A DNA stretch of 64,000 nt. Origin: Phenylobacterium montanum (GTDB lineage Bacteria > Pseudomonadota > Alphaproteobacteria > Caulobacterales > Caulobacteraceae). Location of the stretch: contig NZ_CP073078.1 in NCBI RefSeq assembly GCF_018135625.1, positions 3,566,501 to 3,630,500 on the forward strand, written 5' to 3'. Numbering within the stretch: the first letter of the stretch is position 1; each line of letters begins with the position of its first letter. The notes beneath the pieces were generated by a model, which was not told the DNA's origin, did no database searches, and worked only from the letters and a program-made list of their open reading frames with translations. Of this stretch, positions 33,921-44,564 are shown piece after piece. The position numbers and the translations under genes were made by a program.

Positions 33921-35606
33921 ATGAGCGCGCCGCAATCTGGCTCGACGCCGCCTGGCGCCCACCCTTATCGCGCCCCGCCGCCGCGCAAGCGGCCCGCCTG
34001 GCGCTCGGCGCTGTGGGCCGGCGCCGCGATCGTCGTGTTCATCGGCGTCGCCTGGCTGGCGACGCCTCATGACGGCGGCGGCCAGAGCGGGCCCGGCGGG
34101 CCGGGCGGCGCCGGTAGCCGCGGCGGCCGTGGCGCCGCAGGCGGGCCGGGCGGCGGGCGCAGACCGCCGACCGTCGTCGGCGTCGCCACCGCCCAGAAGG
34201 GCGACATCCCCATCGAGCTGACCGAACTCGGCACGGTCACGCCGCTGGCCAGCGTCACGGTCACCCCGCGCATCGCCGGCAATCTGATGCGCGTCGATTT
34301 CAAGGAAGGCCAGATGGTCAAGGCGGGGCAACTGCTGGCCCTGATCGACGACCGGCCCTATGTCGCCGCCCTGACCCAGGCCGAGGGCCAGCTGATGAAG
34401 GACCAAGCCGCCCTGGCCAACGCCAGACTGGACCTGACCCGCTACACCACCCTGGCCAAGCAGGACTCCATCGCCCAGCAGCAGGTCGACACCCAGAGCG
34501 CCCTGGTCAAGCAGGACGAGGGGGTGGTCAAGACCGACCAGGCCGCCGTGGCCAGCGCCAGGCTCAACGTCGAATATTGCCACATCACCTCGCCGGTCTC
34601 GGGCCGGGTGGGCCTGCGTCAGGTCGACCCCGGCAACTATGTGACCAGCTCGGCCACCAACGGCATCGTCATCGTCACCGAGATCGACCCGATGGACGTG
34701 GTGTTCACCCTGCCGGAGGATTCCGCGCCCCAGGTGATGGCGAGGATGCGGTCGGGCGCCACCCTGGCGGCCACGGCCCTCGACCGCGCCGGCGCCCAGA
34801 CCGTCGCCCAGGGCCAGCTCCTGACCCTGGACAACCAGATCGACACCTCGACCGGCACGGTGAAGGCCAAGGCGCGCTTCGCCAACGGAACCGGCGCCCT
34901 CTACCCCAACCAGTTCGTCAACATCCGCCTGCTGGTCGACACCATCCACGACGCCATCGTCGTACCGACCCAGGCCGTGCGCCACGGCTCGCAGGGCGAC
35001 TATGTCTACACGGTCGACCTGGACCAGAACGCCAAGATGACGCCGGTCAAGGTCGGCCAGATCAATGGCGAGAAGACCCAGATCCTGTCCGGCGTGCAGG
35101 CCGGGGACGAGGTGGTCACAGATGGCGGCGACCGCCTGCGCGACGGCGCCCCGGTGATCCTGCCCGCCGACGTGCCCGCCATGCAGAAGGCCAACAAGCC
35201 GCCGGAGAAGCAGGGCTTCTGGGCCTGGCTGACCGGCCTGTTCGGCCACAAGCCGGCGGCGGGCGAGCAGGCGGCGGCCGGGTCCGGTCGTTCGTCCGGC
35301 GCCGGCCAGGCGGCGAGCAGCGGCGCAGGCGCGCCGGGCGGCGGCCGTGGCGGGGCCCGCTTCCAGGCGATGATGGACCAGCTGGACCTGACGCCTGACC
35401 AGAAGGAGAAGATCCGCCCGATCCTCTCGGACATGCGCCAGAAGGCCATGGCCGCCGGCCCCGACCCGGAGGCGCGCCGCGCCGCCATGAAGGAGGCCAT
35501 GCCGAAGATCGAGGCCATACTGACGCCTGAGCAGAAGACCAAGTTCGAGGCTCTGCGCGCCCAGATGCGCGGCGGCGGGGGCCAGGGCGCCGGGGCTCAG
35601 CAATAA
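33921..35606 (+). CDS. RND efflux adaptor with C-terminal Spy/LTXXQ-like domain
   Basis: The periplasmic adaptor of an MdtABC-like pump, 561 residues instead of the usual ~400. An N-terminal membrane helix (about 33-51) and a Gly-rich linker precede the lipoyl halves (GTVTPLASVTVTPRIAG; YCHITSPVSGRVG), the hairpin and the barrel/proximal domains, ending near residue 430. A Gly/Ser-rich linker then leads to an 85-residue tail (from 477) with LTPDQ at 490-494 and LTPEQ at 534-538 and helical spacing as in the Spy/CpxP LTXXQ family. It has no lipobox. The downstream genes encode two RND pumps and a NodT channel. Confidence 0.93.
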   Translation: MSAPQSGSTPPGAHPYRAPPPRKRPAWRSALWAGAAIVVFIGVAWLATPHDGGGQSGPGGPGGAGSRGGRGAAGGPGGGRRPPTVVGVATAQKGDIPIELTELGTVTPLASVTVTPRIAGNLMRVDFKEGQMVKAGQLLALIDDRPYVAALTQAEGQLMKDQAALANARLDLTRYTTLAKQDSIAQQQVDTQSALVKQDEGVVKTDQAAVASARLNVEYCHITSPVSGRVGLRQVDPGNYVTSSATNGIVIVTEIDPMDVVFTLPEDSAPQVMARMRSGATLAATALDRAGAQTVAQGQLLTLDNQIDTSTGTVKAKARFANGTGALYPNQFVNIRLLVDTIHDAIVVPTQAVRHGSQGDYVYTVDLDQNAKMTPVKVGQINGEKTQILSGVQAGDEVVTDGGDRLRDGAPVILPADVPAMQKANKPPEKQGFWAWLTGLFGHKPAAGEQAAAGSGRSSGAGQAASSGAGAPGGGRGGARFQAMMDQLDLTPDQKEKIRPILSDMRQKAMAAGPDPEARRAAMKEAMPKIEAILTPEQKTKFEALRAQMRGGGGQGAGAQQ

Positions 35607-35636
35607 TGGCTTCGGCGATCGGCGAGGCCCAGTTGG

Positions 35637-35820
35637 TTTCCCCTTCCCCCCTTGTGGGGGAAGGAGGGGCCCGTTCGCGAAGCGAATGGGAGGATGAGGG
35701 GTCGCGCCGGCCTATCCGGTCTTACCCGCTCATCTTTGCTGAAGCGCCTGCGCGACCCCTCATCCTCCCACGGCTTCGCCGCGGGCCCCTCCTTCTCCCA
35801 CAGGGGGAGAAGGGACTTCC
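35637..35820. repeat. Long palindromic element inside the RND operon
   Basis: Arms at 35637-35707 and 35750-35820 are near-complete inverted copies (about 70 bases each, with a few mismatches) around a 42-base centre. The core GAGGGGCCCG...TGGGAGGATGAGGGGTCGCGC is found in opposite orientation on both sides. It fills the gap between the adaptor stop and the pump start, and its last bases include AGAAGGGA, the only plausible ribosome binding site of the pump gene at 35824. It has the structure of a non-autonomous MITE- or REP-like repeat. Confidence 0.8.
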
Positions 35821-35823
35821 TCA

Positions 35824-38800
35824 ATGAGCCCGTCCCGCCCGTTCATCCTGCGGCCGGTGGCCACGTCGCTGTTCATGGCGGCGATCCTCCTGGCCGGCCT
35901 GGTCGCCTTCAAGTTCCTGCCGCTGTCCGCCCTGCCCGAGGTCGACTATCCGACCATCCAGGTGCAGACCTTCTATCCCGGGGCCAGCCCGGACGTGATG
36001 GCCACCACCGTCACCGCGCCGCTGGAGCGCCAGCTCGGCGAAATGGCCGACCTGAAGCGGATGAGTTCGGTCAGCTCGGGCGGCGCCTCGGTCATCACCT
36101 TGCAGTTCAACCTCGACCTGTCGCTCGACGTGGCCGAGCAGGAGGTGCAGGCGGCGATCAACGCCGGCGGCAACTTCCTGCCCGCCGACCTGCCGGCCCC
36201 GCCGATCTACGCCAAGGTCAACCCGGCCGACGCGCCGGTCTTGACCATAGCCCTGACCTCCAAGACCACGCCGCTCACCCAGGTCGAGGACCTGGCCGAC
36301 ACCCGCATCGCCCAGAAGATCAGCCAGTTGCCCGGCGTGGGTCTGGTTTCGATCTCCGGCGGCCAGCGCCCGGCCGTGCGCATCCAGGTCAACACCCAGG
36401 CCCTGTCGGCCAACGGCATGACCATGGAGACCCTTCGCACCGCCATCTCCAACGGCAACACCGACATCGCCAAGGGCTCGTTCGATGGCCCGACCCAGGC
36501 GGTCAATATCGACGCCAACGACCAGCTGACCGACGTCGACAGCTACATGAACCTGGTCGTCGCCTATAAGAACGGCTCGCCGATCCGGCTGCGGGACGTG
36601 GCCAAGGCGGTCGATGGCGCGGAGAACAGCCGCCTCGGCGCCTGGTACAACACCACCCCGGCGGTGATCCTGAACATCCAGCGCCAGCCAGGCGCCAACG
36701 TCATCACCACGGTCGATGCGATCAAGAAGGCCCTGCCGCAGATGGAGGCCTCTTTGCCCGCCGGTGTGGACGCCGCCGTGGTCAGCGACCGCACCACCGG
36801 CATCCGCGCCTCGGTCGAGGACGTGGAGTTCGAGCTGCTGCTCGCCGTGTTCCTGGTGGTGGCGGTGATCTTCGTGTTCCTGCGCAGCGGCCCGGCCACC
36901 TTCATCGCCGGGGTCTCGGTGCCGCTGTCGCTGGTGGGCGCCTTCGCCTTCATGTACCTGATGAAGTTCAGCCTGAACAACCTGACCCTGATGGCCCTGA
37001 CCATCGCCACCGGGTTCGTGGTCGACGACGCCATCGTCATGCTGGAGAACATCTCCCGCTATATCGAAGAGGGGGAAAGGCCGCTGGACGCGGCGCTGAA
37101 GGGCGCCTCGCAGATCGGCTTCACCATCATCTCCCTGACCGTGTCGCTGATCGCGGTCCTGATCCCGCTGCTGTTCATGGGCGATGTGGTCGGCCGGCTG
37201 TTCCGCGAGTTCGCCATCACGCTTGCGGTCACCATCGTGCTCTCTGCCGTGGTGTCGCTGACCCTGGCCCCGACCCTTGCGGCCCGCTGGCTGAAGCCGC
37301 ACGTGGCGCACGACCCGCACACCTTCCTTGGCCGGGTCGAGCGTCTGTTCGACGACACCATCGAACGCTACGACGCGGCGCTGCAGTGGGTGCTGGACCG
37401 CCAGCCCCTGACCATGGCCGTGGCCATCGCCACCCTTGTGGTGACGGTGCTGCTCTACATGGTGATCTCCAAGGACCTGTTCCCGACCCAGGACACCGGC
37501 CTCCTGCAGGGCGTCACCACCGCGCCGCAGTCGGTCTCCTACGGCCGCATGGCCCAGCTGCAGGAGCAGCTGGCAAGCCTCCTGACCAGGGACCCCGACG
37601 TGGTCTCCGTGACCGGCAACATCGGCGTCGACGGGACCAACAACACCCTGAACAGCGGCCGGCTGATGATCACCCTGACGCCGCACGGCCACCGGACCGC
37701 CTCGGCCTCGGCCATCACCGAGCGACTGCGCCGGGAAGCCAGCCAGGTCGCCGGGATCAGCCTGGCTGTCCAGCCCGTGCAGGACCTGACCATCGACGCC
37801 AATGTCAGCCCGACCCAGTACCAGTTCGCCCTGGAGGGCTCGAACCAGCAGGACATCGACGCCTGGGCGGCCAAGCTGGTGGACAAGCTGGGCCAGGTGC
37901 GCCAGGTGCGCAACGTCTCGGCCGACGTGCAGAACCAGGGCCAGTCGATGTTCATCGATATCGACCGCGCCACCGCCGCCCGCCTGGGCGTCACGCCCGC
38001 AACGGTGGACGAGATCCTCTATGACAGCTTCGGCCAGAGAATCATCTCGACCATCTTCACCCAGTCGAACCAGTACCGGGTGATCCTGGAGGCCGACCCG
38101 ACGCTGCTGCAATCGCCCCAGGCGCTCAGCCAGATCTACATGCAGTCGACCTCGGGGACGCCGACCCCGCTCTCGGCCTTCGCCACCCTGCGCCGCCAGG
38201 CCTCGCCGCTGCAGATCAACCACGTCGGCCAGTTCCCGGCAGCCAACATCTCCTTCGACACCGCCCAGAACGTCTCCATCGACGCGGCGGTGGACGCGAT
38301 CAAGAAGGCCGAGGCCGAGATCAAGATCCCGGCCACCATCAACACCACCTTCCTCGGCGCCGCCCAGGCCTTTCAGGCCTCGCTGAGTAACGAGCTTTGG
38401 CTGATCCTGGCGGCGATCGTCACCGTCTACATCGTGCTGGGCGTGCTCTACGAGAGCTACATCCACCCGGTGACCATCCTTTCGACCCTGCCCTCGGCCG
38501 GGGTCGGGGCGCTCCTGGCCCTGATGCTGTTCGGCCAGCACCTGGGGGTGATGGGCATCATCGGCATCATCCTCCTGATCGGCATCGTCAAGAAGAACGC
38601 CATCATGATGATCGACTTCGCCCTGGAGGCGGAGCGCGAGGAGGGGCTGGCGCCGCGCGAGGCGATCCACAAGGCGGCGCTGCTGCGCTTCCGCCCGATC
38701 CTGATGACCACCCTGGCGGCCCTGTTCGGCGCGCTGCCCCTGATGCTGGGTTGGGGCGTCGGCTCCGAGCTGCGCCATCCCATGGGCATCGCCATCGTCG

Positions 38801-38949
38801 GCGGGCTGATCGTCAGCCAGCTTTTGACCCTGTTCACCACCCCGGTGATCTACCTGCAGTTCGACCGCCTGGCGCGGCGGCTCGACCGCACGCCGGGGCT
38901 GGAGCAGGTCAGCCTGGCCCCGCCGGGGCCCGAGGCGCCGGTCCCATGA
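35824..38949 (+). CDS. RND efflux pump subunit, MdtB-like
   Basis: A 1041-residue inner-membrane drug:proton antiporter of the hydrophobe/amphiphile RND family. Twelve helices and two large periplasmic loops are predicted; [20 protein letters not shown] starts helix 1 and [14 protein letters not shown] in helix 4 holds the proton-relay Asp pair. The C-terminal repeat has [17 protein letters not shown]. Its 3' end overlaps the second pump gene as ATGA, as expected for the heteromeric MdtBC type. The ATG at 35824 directly follows the palindromic element. Confidence 0.95.
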   Translation: MSPSRPFILRPVATSLFMAAILLAGLVAFKFLPLSALPEVDYPTIQVQTFYPGASPDVMATTVTAPLERQLGEMADLKRMSSVSSGGASVITLQFNLDLSLDVAEQEVQAAINAGGNFLPADLPAPPIYAKVNPADAPVLTIALTSKTTPLTQVEDLADTRIAQKISQLPGVGLVSISGGQRPAVRIQVNTQALSANGMTMETLRTAISNGNTDIAKGSFDGPTQAVNIDANDQLTDVDSYMNLVVAYKNGSPIRLRDVAKAVDGAENSRLGAWYNTTPAVILNIQRQPGANVITTVDAIKKALPQMEASLPAGVDAAVVSDRTTGIRASVEDVEFELLLAVFLVVAVIFVFLRSGPATFIAGVSVPLSLVGAFAFMYLMKFSLNNLTLMALTIATGFVVDDAIVMLENISRYIEEGERPLDAALKGASQIGFTIISLTVSLIAVLIPLLFMGDVVGRLFREFAITLAVTIVLSAVVSLTLAPTLAARWLKPHVAHDPHTFLGRVERLFDDTIERYDAALQWVLDRQPLTMAVAIATLVVTVLLYMVISKDLFPTQDTGLLQGVTTAPQSVSYGRMAQLQEQLASLLTRDPDVVSVTGNIGVDGTNNTLNSGRLMITLTPHGHRTASASAITERLRREASQVAGISLAVQPVQDLTIDANVSPTQYQFALEGSNQQDIDAWAAKLVDKLGQVRQVRNVSADVQNQGQSMFIDIDRATAARLGVTPATVDEILYDSFGQRIISTIFTQSNQYRVILEADPTLLQSPQALSQIYMQSTSGTPTPLSAFATLRRQASPLQINHVGQFPAANISFDTAQNVSIDAAVDAIKKAEAEIKIPATINTTFLGAAQAFQASLSNELWLILAAIVTVYIVLGVLYESYIHPVTILSTLPSAGVGALLALMLFGQHLGVMGIIGIILLIGIVKKNAIMMIDFALEAEREEGLAPREAIHKAALLRFRPILMTTLAALFGALPLMLGWGVGSELRHPMGIAIVGGLIVSQLLTLFTTPVIYLQFDRLARRLDRTPGLEQVSLAPPGPEAPVP

Positions 38950-41900
38950 ACTTCTCCGAGGCCTTCGTCCGGCGGCCGATCGCCACCACCCTCCTGACCC
39001 TGGGCCTGGCCCTGGCCGGGATCGCGGCCTATTTCCTGCTGCCCGTGGCCTCCCTGCCGACGGTGGATTTCCCCACCGTATTCGTCCAGGCCGGCCTGCC
39101 GGGCGCCAACCCGGAGACCATGGCCACCAGCGTGGCGACGCCCCTGGAGCGGCATCTGGGCCTGATCTCCGACGTCACCGAAATGACCTCGCAGAGCCGG
39201 GTCGGCCAGTCGACGGTGGTGCTGCAGTTCAACCTGGACCGCGACATAGACGGGGCGGCGCGCGACGTGCAGGCCGCAATCGTGGCGGCGCGCATCGACC
39301 TGCCCTCGACGCTGAAGTCCAACCCGACCTATCGCAAAGCCAATCCCTCGGCGGCGCCGATCATCATTCTTTCGCTGACCTCGGCGACACGAAAGCCGAC
39401 CCAGATCTATGACGTGGCCGCCAACCTGATCCAGCAGAAGCTGTCCCAGGTGGAAGGGGTCGGCGAGGTCAATATCGGCGGGGCTTCCCTGCCGGCGGTG
39501 CGGGTCGAGCTCAATCCCGACGCCCTGGCGCACTACGGGATCGGCATGGAGGACGTGCGCGCGGCCCTGGCCTCGGCCAACGCCAACCGGCCCAAGGGCG
39601 TGGTCGAGGAGGGCGGGCAGAGGCTGCAGGTCTATACCAACGACGCCGGCGTCGTCGCCGCCGACTACGCGCCCCTGGTGATCGCCTATCGGGGTGGTTC
39701 GGCCGTGCGGCTGTCCGACGTGGCCCTGGTCCGCGACGGCCAGGAGGACGTGCACAATCTCGGCCTGTTCTCCGCCCGCTCGGCCGAGGATGGCAGGCCT
39801 TCGGAGGCCCGGCCCTCGGTGGTGGTGTTCATCACCAAGCAGCCCGGCGCCAACGTCATCAAGACCGTCGATGCGATCAAGGCCCAGTTGCCCATGCTGC
39901 GCGCGGCCCTGCCGGCCGACATCGACATGAATGTGGCGGTCGACCAGACCACCTCGATCCGCGCGTCGCTGCGAGAGGTGGAGAAGACCCTGCTGATCGC
40001 CACCCTGCTGGTGGTGGTTGTGGTGGCGGTGTTCCTGCGCTCGGCCTCCTCGACCCTGATCCCCGCGGTGGCGGTGACCGTCTCCCTGCTGGGCACGCTC
40101 GGGGTGATGTACCTGTGCGGCTACAGCCTGGACAACCTGTCCCTGATGGCCCTGACCGTCTCCACCGGCTTCGTGGTCGACGACGCCATCGTCGTGCTGG
40201 AGAACATCACCCGCCACATCGAACAGGGCATGAACCGGTTCGACGCCGCGCTCCTGGGCGCCCGCGAGGTGGGCTTCACCGTGCTTTCGATCAGCGTCTC
40301 GCTGATCGCCGTGTTCCTGCCGGTGCTGTTGATGGGCGGGATCGTCGGGCGGCTGTTCCGCGAGTTCGCGGTGACGCTCTCAACCTCGATCCTGATCTCC
40401 CTGGCCATCTCGCTCACCACCACCCCGATGATGTGCGCCTACATGGCCGGCCGGCCCAAGCCGCGCCACGAGCAGGGACGCCTGGCCCGCTTCTCCGAGG
40501 ACGCCTTCGAGGCCATGGCCCGGGCCTATCGCAAGGCCCTGCTCTGGTCGCTCGATTCTGGCCCGATCATCCTTCTGATCCTGGCCCTGACCGTCGGCCT
40601 GAACATCTATCTCTACGGCGTCCTGCCCAAGGGCTTCTTCCCGCAGCAGAGCAACGGCGAGCTCAGCGGCTTCATGCAGACTGACCAGAGCGCGTCGTTC
40701 CAGCTGACCCAATCGCGCCTGCGCCGCTATGTCGACCTGATCAAGGAAGACCCGGACGTGATGCAGGTGATCGGTTTCACCGGAGGTCGGTCAGCCGGCG
40801 GCCAGACCTTCATCGCCCTGCGCCCTGAGTCCCAGCGCAAGGGCAAGCTGACCGATGACCAGGTGATCGGCCGCCTGCGCGGCAAGATGCTGGGCGTCAC
40901 CGGCGCCAGCATGTTCCTGCAGTCGCAGCAGGACGTGCGCGCGGGCGGGCGTCAGAGCTTCGCCCAGTACCAGTACACCCTGAAGGCCGACGACCTGCAG
41001 ACCCTGAAGACCTGGGCCACCCGGTTGGGCGAGGAGCTGAAGAAGCAGCCGATCTTGACCGACCTCAATTCCGACCAGGAGGATCACGGCCTAGAAAGCT
41101 ACGTGACCATAGACCGCGACACCGCACAGCGCCTGGGCTTGACCGCCGGCGACATCGACAACGCCCTCTACGACGCCTTCGGCCAGCGCCAGGTCTCGAC
41201 CATCTACAACGCGCTGAACCAGTACCATGTGATCATGGAGGTCGGGCCGGAGTGGAACCAGGCGCCGGACATGCTGCGCCGGCTCTATGTCTCCACCAAG
41301 TCGGCCGCCACCACCAAGGCTAGCAACCCCAATGTCGGCTCGACCGCCACGACGGCGGCTGTTGCGGCCCCGGCCACAGGCTCGGCGCCGGCCTCGACCA
41401 ATGCGCTGTCCCAGACCTCGCTGCTGGCCACCGGCTCCAATGGGGCCTCGGTCGCCGCAGGCACCCCCTCCAGCCTGGTCGGCCCCGCGGCGCCGCCTGC
41501 CAGAGGCGCCTCCAGCGGCGTCGCCATCTCCAGCGTGGGTGAGCGCATGATCCCGTTGGCGGCGATCACCAGCTTCGGCCCGTCCGCTGCCCCGACTTCG
41601 GTCAACCACCAGGACGGCTCGGTCGCCACCACCCTCAGCTTCAATCTCCAGCCCGGTCACTCGATCAGCGAGGCGGTGGCCGCGATCGACCAGGCGGAGC
41701 AGGCCATCCACATGCCGGCCACGGTCCAGGGCGCCTTCGCCGGCACCGCCAAGCAGGCGCAGGACACCTTCGGCAACGAGCCGGTCCTGATCGCCGTGGC
41801 GCTCCTGGCCATCTACATAGTGCTGGGCATCCTCTACGAGAGCTATGTCCACCCGCTGACGGTGCTTTCGACCCTGCCCTCGGCCGGGATCGGCGCCTCC

Positions 41901-42347
41901 CTGGCGCTCTTGATGTTCAAGACCGAGTTCAGCCTGATCGCCTTCATCGGCGTCATCCTCTTGATCGGAATCGTCAAGAAGAACGCCATCATGATCATCG
42001 ACTTCGCCCTCGACGCCGAACGCTCGCAGGGCCTGTCGACGCGGGACGCCATCTACCAGGCCTGTATCCTGCGCTTCCGCCCGATCATGATGACCACCTT
42101 CGCCGCCCTCCTGGGCGCCGTGCCCCTGGTGGTCAACAGCGGCACGGGCTCGGAGCTTCGCAAACCGCTCGGCATCGCCATCATCGGCGGACTGATCGTG
42201 AGCCAGCTGTTGACCCTCCTGACCACCCCGGTGGTCTATCTCTATCTCGACCGGTTCCGTCGTCGCTCGGATGACGAGCGCCGCTTCAGCCGCGGCGTGG
42301 GCGTCGCCCCGCCCGAAGCCGAACTCGGCCCGAGCCCCGCCGTTTAG
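38946..42347 (+). CDS. RND efflux pump subunit, MdtC-like, with low-complexity insert
   Basis: The second RND pump subunit, 1133 residues, about 100 longer than MdtC. It starts at the ATG at 38946 (overlapping the MdtB-like stop) with [35 protein letters not shown] carries the helix-4 Asp pair. Between residues about 784 and 860 (41298-41527) a Ser/Ala/Thr/Pro-rich stretch interrupts the second periplasmic loop, after which homology resumes ([11 protein letters not shown]). The frame stays intact throughout, so this is an insert, not a frameshift. It probably forms a hetero-trimer with the preceding subunit. Confidence 0.94.
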   Translation: MNFSEAFVRRPIATTLLTLGLALAGIAAYFLLPVASLPTVDFPTVFVQAGLPGANPETMATSVATPLERHLGLISDVTEMTSQSRVGQSTVVLQFNLDRDIDGAARDVQAAIVAARIDLPSTLKSNPTYRKANPSAAPIIILSLTSATRKPTQIYDVAANLIQQKLSQVEGVGEVNIGGASLPAVRVELNPDALAHYGIGMEDVRAALASANANRPKGVVEEGGQRLQVYTNDAGVVAADYAPLVIAYRGGSAVRLSDVALVRDGQEDVHNLGLFSARSAEDGRPSEARPSVVVFITKQPGANVIKTVDAIKAQLPMLRAALPADIDMNVAVDQTTSIRASLREVEKTLLIATLLVVVVVAVFLRSASSTLIPAVAVTVSLLGTLGVMYLCGYSLDNLSLMALTVSTGFVVDDAIVVLENITRHIEQGMNRFDAALLGAREVGFTVLSISVSLIAVFLPVLLMGGIVGRLFREFAVTLSTSILISLAISLTTTPMMCAYMAGRPKPRHEQGRLARFSEDAFEAMARAYRKALLWSLDSGPIILLILALTVGLNIYLYGVLPKGFFPQQSNGELSGFMQTDQSASFQLTQSRLRRYVDLIKEDPDVMQVIGFTGGRSAGGQTFIALRPESQRKGKLTDDQVIGRLRGKMLGVTGASMFLQSQQDVRAGGRQSFAQYQYTLKADDLQTLKTWATRLGEELKKQPILTDLNSDQEDHGLESYVTIDRDTAQRLGLTAGDIDNALYDAFGQRQVSTIYNALNQYHVIMEVGPEWNQAPDMLRRLYVSTKSAATTKASNPNVGSTATTAAVAAPATGSAPASTNALSQTSLLATGSNGASVAAGTPSSLVGPAAPPARGASSGVAISSVGERMIPLAAITSFGPSAAPTSVNHQDGSVATTLSFNLQPGHSISEAVAAIDQAEQAIHMPATVQGAFAGTAKQAQDTFGNEPVLIAVALLAIYIVLGILYESYVHPLTVLSTLPSAGIGASLALLMFKTEFSLIAFIGVILLIGIVKKNAIMIIDFALDAERSQGLSTRDAIYQACILRFRPIMMTTFAALLGAVPLVVNSGTGSELRKPLGIAIIGGLIVSQLLTLLTTPVVYLYLDRFRRRSDDERRFSRGVGVAPPEAELGPSPAV

Positions 42348-42358
42348 GAATGCGATCC

Positions 42359-43807
42359 ATGGCCCGCTCGCCCACCCACCTCCTGATACCGGCCCTGATG
42401 GCCGCCGGCGCCGCCTTGTCGGCCTGCGCCGTCGGCCCCGACTATCATCGGCCGCCGGTGACGACCCCTCCGGCCTTCAAGGAAACCAAAGGCTGGACGC
42501 CGGCCGCTCCCGCCGACGGCGTCGACCGCGGCGACTGGTGGACCCTGTTCGGCGACGACCAGCTGAACGCCCTGGAGGCCAGGGTGTTGGTCTCCAACCA
42601 GAACCTGAAGGCCGCCGAGGCCGCCTATCGCCAGGCCCGCGCCCTGGTGGCCGAGGACCGGGCCAGCCTGTTCCCCGCCGTCGACCTGACCGGTTCGGCC
42701 ACCCGCTCGCAGCGCGGCGGAACTTCCACCGCCATCGGCCCGGGCGGCGCGGTGACCACCGTGCGCAGCCCCGCCGCCTCCAGCTACCAGGCCAGCCTCG
42801 GCGCCAGCTGGGAGCCGGACATCTGGGGCAAGATCCGCCGCACGGTCGAAAGCGCCAAGGGCTCGGCCCAGGCTTCGGAAGCCGACCTGGCCAATGCTCG
42901 CCTGTCCGCCCAGAGCGAACTGGCCGCCGACTACGTCCAGCTGCGGCTGGCCGACGCGAACAAGCGCCTCCTGACCGCCACGGTCGATGGCTACGCGAAA
43001 TCGCTGCAGATAACCCAGAACCAGTACAAGGTCGGCGTGGCGGCGAAGAGCGACGTGCTCCAGGCCCGGACCCAGCTGGTCAGCACCCAGGCCCAGCTGG
43101 TCGATCTGGACAACCAGCGCGCCGCCGCCGAGCACGCCATCGCTGTCCTGATCGGCGAGGCACCCGCCGACTTCACCCTGGCGCCGGCCACCGACTGGAC
43201 CCCCAAGCCGCCGCCGACGCCGGAGAGTCTGCCCTCGACCCTGCTGCAGCGGCGCCCAGACGTGGCCGCGGCCGAGCGTCGGGCCATGGCGGCCAACGCC
43301 CAGATCGGGGTCGCCACCGCCGGCTTCTTCCCCGACATCACCCTCTCCGGTTCCTACGGCTTCGGCTCCAGCGCGCTGAAGAGCCTGTTCAACAGCTCCA
43401 ACGCCGCCTGGTCCTATGGCGGAAACCTGGCCCAGACCGTGTTCGACGCCGGCGCGACGTTGGAGCGAGTCCATGGCGCCAGGGCTGGCTACGACCAGGC
43501 CGTGGCCACCTATCGCCAGACCGTGCTGAGCGCCTTCCAGCAGGTCGAGGACGGCCTCGCCGCCGCCCGCGTGCTACAGGACGAGGCGGTCTATCGCCAG
43601 GAAGCCTCGAGCTCGGCCGACCAGGCCGAGCAGATCCTCTTGAACCAGTACCGCGCCGGCCAGGTGGCCTACACCAGCGTGGTGGTGGCCCAGGCGACAG
43701 CCCTCTCGGCCCGGGAATCCCTCTTGCAGATCCAGGGCCAGCGCATCACCAATTCCATCAGCCTGATCGCCGCCCTCGGCGGCGGTTGGGACGGGAAGCT
43801 GAAGTAG
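42359..43807 (+). CDS. NodT-family outer-membrane efflux lipoprotein (RND system)
   Basis: The outer-membrane channel of the RND pump, about 482 residues. The signal peptide ends in a lipobox (GAALSAC), followed by CAVGPDYHRPP. The second repeat has LLQRRPDVAAAERRAMAANAQIG. It is separated from the MdtC-like gene by about ten bases. The start at 42359 (MARSPTHLL) is preferred, with 42350 as an in-frame alternative. It completes an adaptor-pump-pump-channel operon, so the system can export directly across both membranes. Confidence 0.93.
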   Translation: MARSPTHLLIPALMAAGAALSACAVGPDYHRPPVTTPPAFKETKGWTPAAPADGVDRGDWWTLFGDDQLNALEARVLVSNQNLKAAEAAYRQARALVAEDRASLFPAVDLTGSATRSQRGGTSTAIGPGGAVTTVRSPAASSYQASLGASWEPDIWGKIRRTVESAKGSAQASEADLANARLSAQSELAADYVQLRLADANKRLLTATVDGYAKSLQITQNQYKVGVAAKSDVLQARTQLVSTQAQLVDLDNQRAAAEHAIAVLIGEAPADFTLAPATDWTPKPPPTPESLPSTLLQRRPDVAAAERRAMAANAQIGVATAGFFPDITLSGSYGFGSSALKSLFNSSNAAWSYGGNLAQTVFDAGATLERVHGARAGYDQAVATYRQTVLSAFQQVEDGLAAARVLQDEAVYRQEASSSADQAEQILLNQYRAGQVAYTSVVVAQATALSARESLLQIQGQRITNSISLIAALGGGWDGKLK

Positions 43808-43931
43808 CTTGACTGAGTGGTTTGAAAGGTTACGCCCAATTCACCCGCATTCCCGTTGCCGGGGCGGCCAAGCTCATTAGATTAGCGGCGTTTCGGCCGC
43901 GCCGCGGCCGACCAACGGAGACTTTTCTCAA

Positions 43932-44564
43932 ATGTCCTGGACCGCGCGTTTCAAGACGCTGGCCATCGCCCTCGCCCTGCCGGTCGCCCTGGCGGGCTGC
44001 GGAATCAATACCATCCCCACCCGCGAGGAGTACGCCAAGGCCAAGTGGGCCGACGTGCAGAACCAGTATCAGCGCCGCGCCGACCTGGTGCCGAACCTGG
44101 TTGAGACGGTGAAGGGCTATGCCGCCCAGGAGAAGAGCGTGCTGGTGGAGGTGACCCAGGCCCGCGCCCAGGCGACCCACGTCTCGGTCGACGCCTCGAC
44201 CATCACCGATCCCGCCAAGTTCAAGCAGTACGAGCAGGCCCAGAACCAGCTGTCCGGCGTGCTCGGCCGGCTGATGGTGATCCAGGAGCGCTATCCAGAG
44301 CTGAAGTCGAACGAGAACTTCATGGAGCTGCAGTCGCAGCTGGAAGGGACCGAAAACCGCATCTCGATCGCCCGCCGCGACTACAATGACGCGGTCCGGG
44401 CCTACAATACCGAACTGAAAACCTTCCCGGGCGTGATCTGGGCCGGCACGCTCTACAAGGCCGACAAGCCGATGCAGCCGTTCGAAGCCACCACCGAGGC
44501 CCAGGCCGCGCCCAAGATCAGCTTCGCCCCTGCTGCGCCCGCGCCCTCGTCGTCCGCGCCGTGA
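43932..44564 (+). CDS. LemA family lipoprotein
   Basis: A 210-residue LemA-family protein. The N-terminal lipobox PVALAGC makes it a probable lipoprotein. The family core NQYQRRADLVPNLVETVKGYA appears near residue 40, followed by long helices. LemA proteins have no known enzymatic activity but often travel with TPM-domain genes, as here. The start ATG at 43932 has GGAG about 12 bases upstream. The next gene begins inside its stop codon (GTGA at 44561-44564). The C-terminal Pro/Ala/Ser tail is unstructured. Confidence 0.93.
   Translation: MSWTARFKTLAIALALPVALAGCGINTIPTREEYAKAKWADVQNQYQRRADLVPNLVETVKGYAAQEKSVLVEVTQARAQATHVSVDASTITDPAKFKQYEQAQNQLSGVLGRLMVIQERYPELKSNENFMELQSQLEGTENRISIARRDYNDAVRAYNTELKTFPGVIWAGTLYKADKPMQPFEATTEAQAAPKISFAPAAPAPSSSAP

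Noticed and set aside
35597-35827. Short frames on both strands across the RND-operon palindrome
   Set aside because: They arise from the mirrored repeat itself and have no start signals or family features.
35821-38778. A 985-codon open frame on the minus strand opposite the first RND pump
   Set aside because: It is an antisense shadow of a conserved pump gene in GC-rich DNA; its translation is Gly/His/Gln/Arg-rich without family motifs.
38397-38945. N-terminal extension of the second RND pump frame
   Set aside because: The extension is the out-of-frame reading of the preceding pump gene; homology begins at the ATG at 38946 that overlaps the upstream stop.
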